A stretch of DNA of 63,341 nt. It comes from Actinomycetes bacterium. GTDB taxonomy: Bacteria > Actinomycetota > Actinomycetes > Propionibacteriales > Propionibacteriaceae. The stretch lies in assembly GCA_023460935.1 (NCBI GenBank), contig JAEWOI010000031.1:1-63341 (forward strand), given 5' to 3'. Under the pieces are notes generated by a model. It was not told where the DNA came from, searched no databases, and was given only the letters and a program-made list of their open reading frames with translations. A program made the translations under genes and the position numbers. This document shows positions 59,218 to 63,341 of the stretch, one piece after another (position 1 is the stretch's first letter; every line of letters begins with the position of its first letter).

Positions 59218-59243
59218 AACGCCAATTTCCGCCATTTGTTCCC
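59218..59243 (-). promoter_or_regulatory. Candidate ECF-type promoter of the sigma gene
   Basis: On the minus strand, GGGAAC (59243-59238), 17 nt, then GTT (59220-59218) match the -35 GGAAC / -10 GTT pattern of SigE/SigR-type promoters. It would start transcription about 80 nt before the sigma gene's start codon. Confidence 0.4.
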
Positions 59244-59303
59244 GAGGGGGCGAACTGCCGGAAAAGGCACAGATTGCGCCGAGGCCGCGGGAACCCCCCG
59301 CCG

Positions 59304-59615
59304 TCACTCCGTGATGTGGAAGACGCCACCCTCGGTGACCACCGGCATGGGCATGGGCTCGGCGCCCTCCATGCGGTCGTCGCTCCAGTACTCGAAGACC
59401 TTGGCGGGATCGGGGTTGACCTCCTCGGAGACCACGACGCCGTCGCCGGCGCCGTCGGAGGACACGGGTGAGGGCTGACCCTCCACCACCGCGCCCGTCT
59501 CCTCGGCCGCCTGGTCGAGCCTGCCCGCCGAGGCGGCCGCCGCGATGGAGATCCCCCCGGCGACGATGACGCCGACGATGGCCGCGGATGCCCACATCTT
59601 GCGGGTCTGGTCCAT
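59304..59615 (-). CDS. Small membrane-anchored or secreted protein
   Basis: A 103-residue protein: an N-terminal hydrophobic segment (residues 8-28, AAIVGVIVAGGISIAAAAS) acting as signal or anchor, an acidic middle, and EYWSDDRMEGAEPMPMPVV near the end. That last motif resembles the segment before the catalytic domain of actinobacterial trypsin-like (S1) secreted peptidases, which stops here at residue 103, so the gene may be a truncated protease or a genuine short protein. AAGGAGGGAG precedes ATG 59615. Confidence 0.6.
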   Translation of the reverse strand: MDQTRKMWASAAIVGVIVAGGISIAAAASAGRLDQAAEETGAVVEGQPSPVSSDGAGDGVVVSEEVNPDPAKVFEYWSDDRMEGAEPMPMPVVTEGGVFHITE

Positions 59616-59658
59616 GAAGGCTCCCTCCTTCTCCCCACTATGACGCAGCGGCACTCCG

Positions 59659-60810
59659 TCAGGTTCCTGCCTTCAGCCTGACCAGGTCGGTCTTGCCGTT
59701 CGGCAGCAGGGGCAGGGCGGCGACGAGGCGCAGCTCGCGGGGGGTGGCGTAAGGGGGCAGCCTATCGTGGGAGTACGCCCGCAATTGATCAAGCGTGAGG
59801 GGTGTGTCGGGGTCGGCGGGTACGACGATGGCGGTGACCCGTTCGCCCCATTCGGGATCGGGTACGCCGATCACGGCCACGTCGGCGATCCCGGGATGCT
59901 CGCCGAGGACGGCCGCCACCGCGCCGGCCACCACCTTCTCGCCGCCGGTGTTGACGACGTCGTCGGCCCGGCCCAGCACCCGCAGCCGCCCGCCGGACAG
60001 CTCGCCGAGGTCGGAGGTGACGAACCAGCCGCCGTCGAAGGGCTCCTCGGGGGCGCCGAAGCGGTAGCCGGAGAACAGCACGGGACCGGCGATCCTGATC
60101 AGCCCGTCCGCGCCGATCTTGAGATCTACATTGTAAAGGGGCAGGCCGTCGTACACGCAGCCGCCGCTGGTCTCGCTGCTGCCGTACGACGTCACGACCC
60201 GAGCGCCGAGGTCCCGGGCCTGGTCCAGCAGGCCGGGGCGGGGCGCGGCGCCGCCGAGCAGGATCGTACGGAACACCGACAGATCGGCCCCCAGCTCGAC
60301 CAGCCGGTGGAGCTGCGTCGGCACCAGCGAGACGTGCTCGGCCCCCGACTCCAGCACCGCGCGCGGGTCGAAGCGCGGGTGGACGATCGGCTCAGTGCCC
60401 GACAGCAGCGCGCGGACCAGCACCTGCAGCCCTGAGACGTGCGCGACCGGCAGGCAGCACAGCCAGCGCTCGCCCTTGGACGCCTCCAGGCGGCGCAGCG
60501 AGGCCGCCGCCGAGGCGCGCAGCGCGGTGGCCGACAGCATGACGCCCTTGGGCGCGCCGGTGCTGCCGCTGGTGGCGATCACCACGGCGACGTCCTCGGG
60601 GACGCCCTCGCCGCCGTCGAGCCGTACACCGTCAGCATGGGTGGGACGCAGCGAGGCGATCGCGGCGGCGGAGGAGCCGCCTGGCGCCAGCGGCAGGACG
60701 GCGGGGCCGCTGCCGTCGAGCGCGTCGCGGATCGCGGCGAAGAGCGCGGGCCCGGGAGGCTGCACAATGGCATGCAGCGGGCGGTCCGGATGCGACGGGT
60801 TCCTCCACAT
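59659..60810 (-). CDS. menE: O-succinylbenzoate--CoA ligase
   Basis: A 383-residue ANL-family ligase. AMP-binding P-loop ATSGSTGAPKGVMLS, adenylation core SYGSSETSGGCVY, hinge GRADDVVNTGGEKV and C-terminal LLPNGKTDLVRL (catalytic Lys) are present. It activates OSB in menaquinone synthesis. Shorter than E. coli MenE, as usual in actinobacteria. ATG 60810 is preceded 7 nt by TAACCT (60823-60818): leaderless. Divergent from menC. Confidence 0.92.
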   Translation of the reverse strand: MWRNPSHPDRPLHAIVQPPGPALFAAIRDALDGSGPAVLPLAPGGSSAAAIASLRPTHADGVRLDGGEGVPEDVAVVIATSGSTGAPKGVMLSATALRASAAASLRRLEASKGERWLCCLPVAHVSGLQVLVRALLSGTEPIVHPRFDPRAVLESGAEHVSLVPTQLHRLVELGADLSVFRTILLGGAAPRPGLLDQARDLGARVVTSYGSSETSGGCVYDGLPLYNVDLKIGADGLIRIAGPVLFSGYRFGAPEEPFDGGWFVTSDLGELSGGRLRVLGRADDVVNTGGEKVVAGAVAAVLGEHPGIADVAVIGVPDPEWGERVTAIVVPADPDTPLTLDQLRAYSHDRLPPYATPRELRLVAALPLLPNGKTDLVRLKAGT

Positions 60811-60815
60811 GCTCG

Positions 60816-60823
60816 TAAGGTTA
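60816..60823. promoter_or_regulatory. Overlapping divergent -10 hexamers, menE/menC
   Basis: TAAGGT (60816-60821, plus strand, toward menC) and TAACCT (60823-60818, minus strand, toward menE) overlap by four bases. Both fit TAnnnT, so one AT-rich site may serve both men genes. Confidence 0.4.
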
Positions 60824-60868
60824 ATGGCGACAGGTCGGACAAAGGCGCAGCGGAAGCGGGGGAGGGTC

Positions 60869-61804
60869 GTGGCGCGTTCTCCCGAGGCTCCGGTGGTCTT
60901 CAGGATCCCGATGCGGACACGGTTCCGGGGACAGACCGTCAGGGAAGGCGTGCTGCTGCGCGGCCCGGCCGGATGGGGTGAGTTCTCCCCGTTCCCCGAG
61001 TACGGCCCGCGCGAGTGCGCCCGCTGGCTCGCCTGCGCCCGCGAGTCCGCCTTCGAGGGCTGGCCGGCGCCGGTGCGCGAGCGCGTCCCCGTCAACGCCA
61101 CGGTCCCGGCCGTCGACCCCGAGGAGGCGCACGCGATCGTACGGCGCTCCGGGTGCGGCACGGCCAAGGTCAAGGTGGCCGAGCGCGGTCAGAGCTTCGA
61201 CGACGACGTGGCCAGGGTGGAGGCCGTGCGCGACGCGCTCGGGCCGTCGGGCCGGCTGCGGGTGGACGTCAACGGCGCGTGGAGCGCCGACGAGGCCGTC
61301 ACCCGGCTGAGGCGCCTGGACAAGTACGACCTGGAGTACGCCGAGCAGCCGTGCGCCACCCTGGAGGAGCTGGCCGCCGTCCGGCGGGCCTGCGACGTGC
61401 CGATCGCCGCCGACGAGTCGATCCGCCGCGCCGAGGACCCGCTGCGGGTGCGCGCGGCCGAGGCGGCCGACGTGGCGGTGGTCAAGGTGCAGCCGCTCGG
61501 CGGGGTGCGCGAGGCGCTGCGCGTGGTGGAGGCGTGCGGGCTGCCCGCCGTGGTCTCCAGCGCGGTGGAGACGTCCGTGGGGCTCGCGGCGGGGCTGGCG
61601 CTGGCGGCGGCGCTGCCGTCGCTGCCGTACGCGTGCGGACTCGGCACGATGGCGCTGCTCGACGGCGACGTCGTGGACGACTCGCTGGTGCCCGTGGACG
61701 GCGAGCTGACCGTCCGCCGCCCCGAGGTGAATTTTCAGCTTTTGTCGGCAGTTGAGATTGATTCTCCCCAGTGGCTTCGCCGGATGCAGGAGGCGTCACG
61801 TTGA
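60869..61804 (+). CDS. menC: o-Succinylbenzoate synthase
   Basis: A 311-residue enolase-superfamily enzyme dehydrating SHCHC to OSB. Conserved residues: KVKV (catalytic Lys), RVDVNGAW (Asp), LEYAEQPC (Glu), IAADESIR (Asp), VVKVQPLGG (second Lys). GTG at 60869 with GGGGGAGGG upstream is preferred; ATG at 60824 is in frame but unlikely. Its TGA overlaps the TTG start of menD. Confidence 0.92.
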   Translation: MARSPEAPVVFRIPMRTRFRGQTVREGVLLRGPAGWGEFSPFPEYGPRECARWLACARESAFEGWPAPVRERVPVNATVPAVDPEEAHAIVRRSGCGTAKVKVAERGQSFDDDVARVEAVRDALGPSGRLRVDVNGAWSADEAVTRLRRLDKYDLEYAEQPCATLEELAAVRRACDVPIAADESIRRAEDPLRVRAAEAADVAVVKVQPLGGVREALRVVEACGLPAVVSSAVETSVGLAAGLALAAALPSLPYACGLGTMALLDGDVVDDSLVPVDGELTVRRPEVNFQLLSAVEIDSPQWLRRMQEASR

Positions 61805-63341
61805 ACCCCGCTACCGCACTGGCCACGGTGCTCGTCGACGAGCTGGTGCGCTGCGGCCTGACCGACGTGGTGCTCGCCCCCGGCTCGCGCTCGGCCCCGC
61901 TGGCGCTGGCGCTGCACGCCGAGTCGCGGGTGCGGCTGCACGTGCGCATCGACGAGCGTTCGGCGTCGTACCTGGCGCTGGGGCTGGCCAAGCGGAGCGA
62001 GCGGCCGGTGGCACTCATCTGCTCCTCCGGCACCGCCACCGCCAACTTCCACCCGGCCGTGATCGAGGCGGCCGAGTCCGGCGTACCGCTGCTGGTGCTC
62101 ACCGCCGACCGGCCGCCCGAGCTGCGCGGCACCGGCGCCAACCAGACCATCGACCAGCTCAAGATGTACGGCTCGGCGACACGCTGGTTCGCCGAGGTCG
62201 GCGCCCCCGAGGACCGCCCCGGCCAGGTCGCCTACTGGCGCTCGCTCGCCTGCCGCGCCTACCAGCGCGCCACCGGCCCGTCCGACCCCGGCCCCGTCCA
62301 CCTCAACCTGGCCTTCCGCGAGCCGCTGATCCCCGACGGCGACACCACCTGGTGCGAGCCGCTGGACGGCGGCGCGAACGGCCCCTGGGTGCGCGCCCGC
62401 GTCGCGCCCCCGCCGATCGCCCTGCACATCCCGCCCACCCGGCGCGGCGTGCTCGTCGTCGGCGACGGCGCCGCCAACGTGCGCCGCTACGTCGCCGCCG
62501 CCGGCATGGCGGGCTGGCCGGTGCTGTCGGAGCCCAACGGCGGCGCCCGCTACGGCGACCACGCCGTCTCCACCTACCACCACCTGCTGAGCACGCCCGA
62601 GTTCGCCGACAACCACCTGCCCGACGTGGTCGTCACGCTCGGCCGCCCCGGGCTGTCCCGGCCGCTGCTGTCCTGGCTGGGCCGGGCCGGCGAGCACATC
62701 GTGGTCGCCCCCGACCTCGGCCGCTGGCCCGACCCGACCCGCTCGGCCACGCAGGTCGCCCAGGCCGTGGAGATCCCGGTCGCGGCCGGCGACGACAGCT
62801 GGCTGCACGACTGGCGGCACGCCGACCGGGCCGCCAGGGCGGCCGTCGACGACGTGCTCGACGCCTCGGGCCTCAGCGAGCCGCGCCTGGCCAGGGACCT
62901 CGTGGACGCGCTGCCCAACGGGGCGCTGCTGTTCTGCGGCTCCTCGATGCCGATCCGCGACCTCGACCAGGCGATGCGGCCGCGGCGCGGCATCCGGCTC
63001 ATGGCCAGCCGGGGCGCGTCCGGCATCGACGGGCTGGTGTCCACGGCGATGGGGGCGGCGCTGGCGCACAACGGGCCGTCGTACGCGCTGCTCGGCGACC
63101 TGACGTTCCTGCACGACCAGAACGGGCTGATCCTCGGGCCCCGTGAGCCGCGGCCCGACGTGTGCTTCGTGGTGGTCAACAACGACGGCGGCGGGATCTT
63201 CTCGCTGCTGCCGCAGGCCGCGGTGCGCGACCCGTTCGAGCGGGTCTTCGGCACGCCGCACGGCGTCGACCTCGGATACGTCGCGGCGGCCACCGGGACG
63301 CCGTACACGCTGCTGCCGGACCTGTCCGACCTGCCCAAGGC
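61801..63341 (+). CDS. menD: SEPHCHC synthase MenD (3' end outside window)
   Basis: The first 513 codons of MenD are visible; the stop is beyond the right edge. TPP-dependent fold: N-terminal VVLAPGSRSAPLALAL and DERSASYLALGLAK, later SRGASGIDGLVSTAMG and the TPP/Mg segment ALLGDLTFLHDQNGL. It joins 2-oxoglutarate to isochorismate. TTG at 61801 overlaps the menC stop (TTGA) with GGAGG 7 nt upstream; no ATG or GTG fits. Confidence 0.92.
   Translation, partial: MNPATALATVLVDELVRCGLTDVVLAPGSRSAPLALALHAESRVRLHVRIDERSASYLALGLAKRSERPVALICSSGTATANFHPAVIEAAESGVPLLVLTADRPPELRGTGANQTIDQLKMYGSATRWFAEVGAPEDRPGQVAYWRSLACRAYQRATGPSDPGPVHLNLAFREPLIPDGDTTWCEPLDGGANGPWVRARVAPPPIALHIPPTRRGVLVVGDGAANVRRYVAAAGMAGWPVLSEPNGGARYGDHAVSTYHHLLSTPEFADNHLPDVVVTLGRPGLSRPLLSWLGRAGEHIVVAPDLGRWPDPTRSATQVAQAVEIPVAAGDDSWLHDWRHADRAARAAVDDVLDASGLSEPRLARDLVDALPNGALLFCGSSMPIRDLDQAMRPRRGIRLMASRGASGIDGLVSTAMGAALAHNGPSYALLGDLTFLHDQNGLILGPREPRPDVCFVVVNNDGGGIFSLLPQAAVRDPFERVFGTPHGVDLGYVAAATGTPYTLLPDLSDLPK

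Overview
The window is high-GC actinobacterial DNA. Gene content, the LexA box sequence (TCGAAC-N4-GTTCGA), heavy use of GTG/TTG starts, and many genes with a TAnnnT hexamer 6-8 nt before the start codon (leaderless transcripts) all point to Actinomycetota. The order leuCD / plsC-ddl-thiL / ftsK / rimO-pgsA-cinA-clgR-DUF3046-recA-recX / rny-miaB-miaA-dapF-hflX-dinG / lexA-nrdR-nrdJ / hrpA is the conserved actinobacterial housekeeping backbone. A Propionibacteriales-like organism is a reasonable guess but is not proven by the sequence.

Layout. 1-60: G/C homopolymer sequence. 0.1-4.0 kb: two regulator/MFS-transporter pairs (DeoR-type and TetR-type). 4.02-9.12 kb: a tRNA-Glu(CTC) gene, then about 5 kb of accessory DNA (TetR regulator, ABC exporter ATPase and permease, APH-family kinase, SHOCT protein), closed by a 28-bp near-perfect copy of the tRNA 3' end and a second, related hairpin. 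This looks like a small tRNA-integrated island without a visible integrase. 9.1-16.3 kb: zinc-ribbon protein, ArsR-CDF metal operon, metallo-beta-lactamase-fold protein, YciI/ECF42 sigma pair, YitT, aminotransferase and DUF2332 protein. 16.3-22.1 kb: IclR regulator divergent from leuCD, then plsC-ddl-thiL. 22.4-29.8 kb: ftsK, rimO-pgsA-cinA, clgR-DUF3046, recA-recX. 29.9-38.5 kb: rny, miaB, antitoxin-like gene, miaA-dapF-hflX-dinG. 38.5-44.3 kb: RibD-type reductase, DUF167 gene, lexA divergent from an SOS-controlled small membrane protein, nrdR-nrdJ. 44.4-57.7 kb: lipoprotein, M28 peptidase, aroE, DedA-like protein, acyltransferase, PNPOx-like and USP genes, hrpA, a LysR pair, PAC2 and tesB. 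57.8-63.3 kb: sigma-70 factor, a small anchored protein, and menaquinone genes menE, menC and menD (menD runs off the right edge).

The genes form a few functional circuits. The SOS circuit has LexA boxes at recA and three more between lexA and the small membrane gene, with recX behind recA. The nucleotide circuit is NrdR with a single class II (B12-dependent) ribonucleotide reductase. tRNA modification is represented by miaA and miaB (ms2i6A37). The leucine branch is leuCD beside its probable IclR-type regulator. Menaquinone synthesis (menE/C/D) sits at the right end in DNA whose gene neighbourhood differs from the rest. Three long, mutually different palindromes occupy otherwise empty intergenic gaps at 19.1, 22.2 and 24.8 kb.

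No CRISPR array, prophage structural gene, transposase, rRNA or canonical riboswitch was seen. The most interesting items are the tRNA-Glu island, the SOS-regulated membrane protein with a near-consensus promoter and LexA box, the 54-residue gene at 54.7 kb beside a LexA-like palindrome, and the intergenic palindromes.
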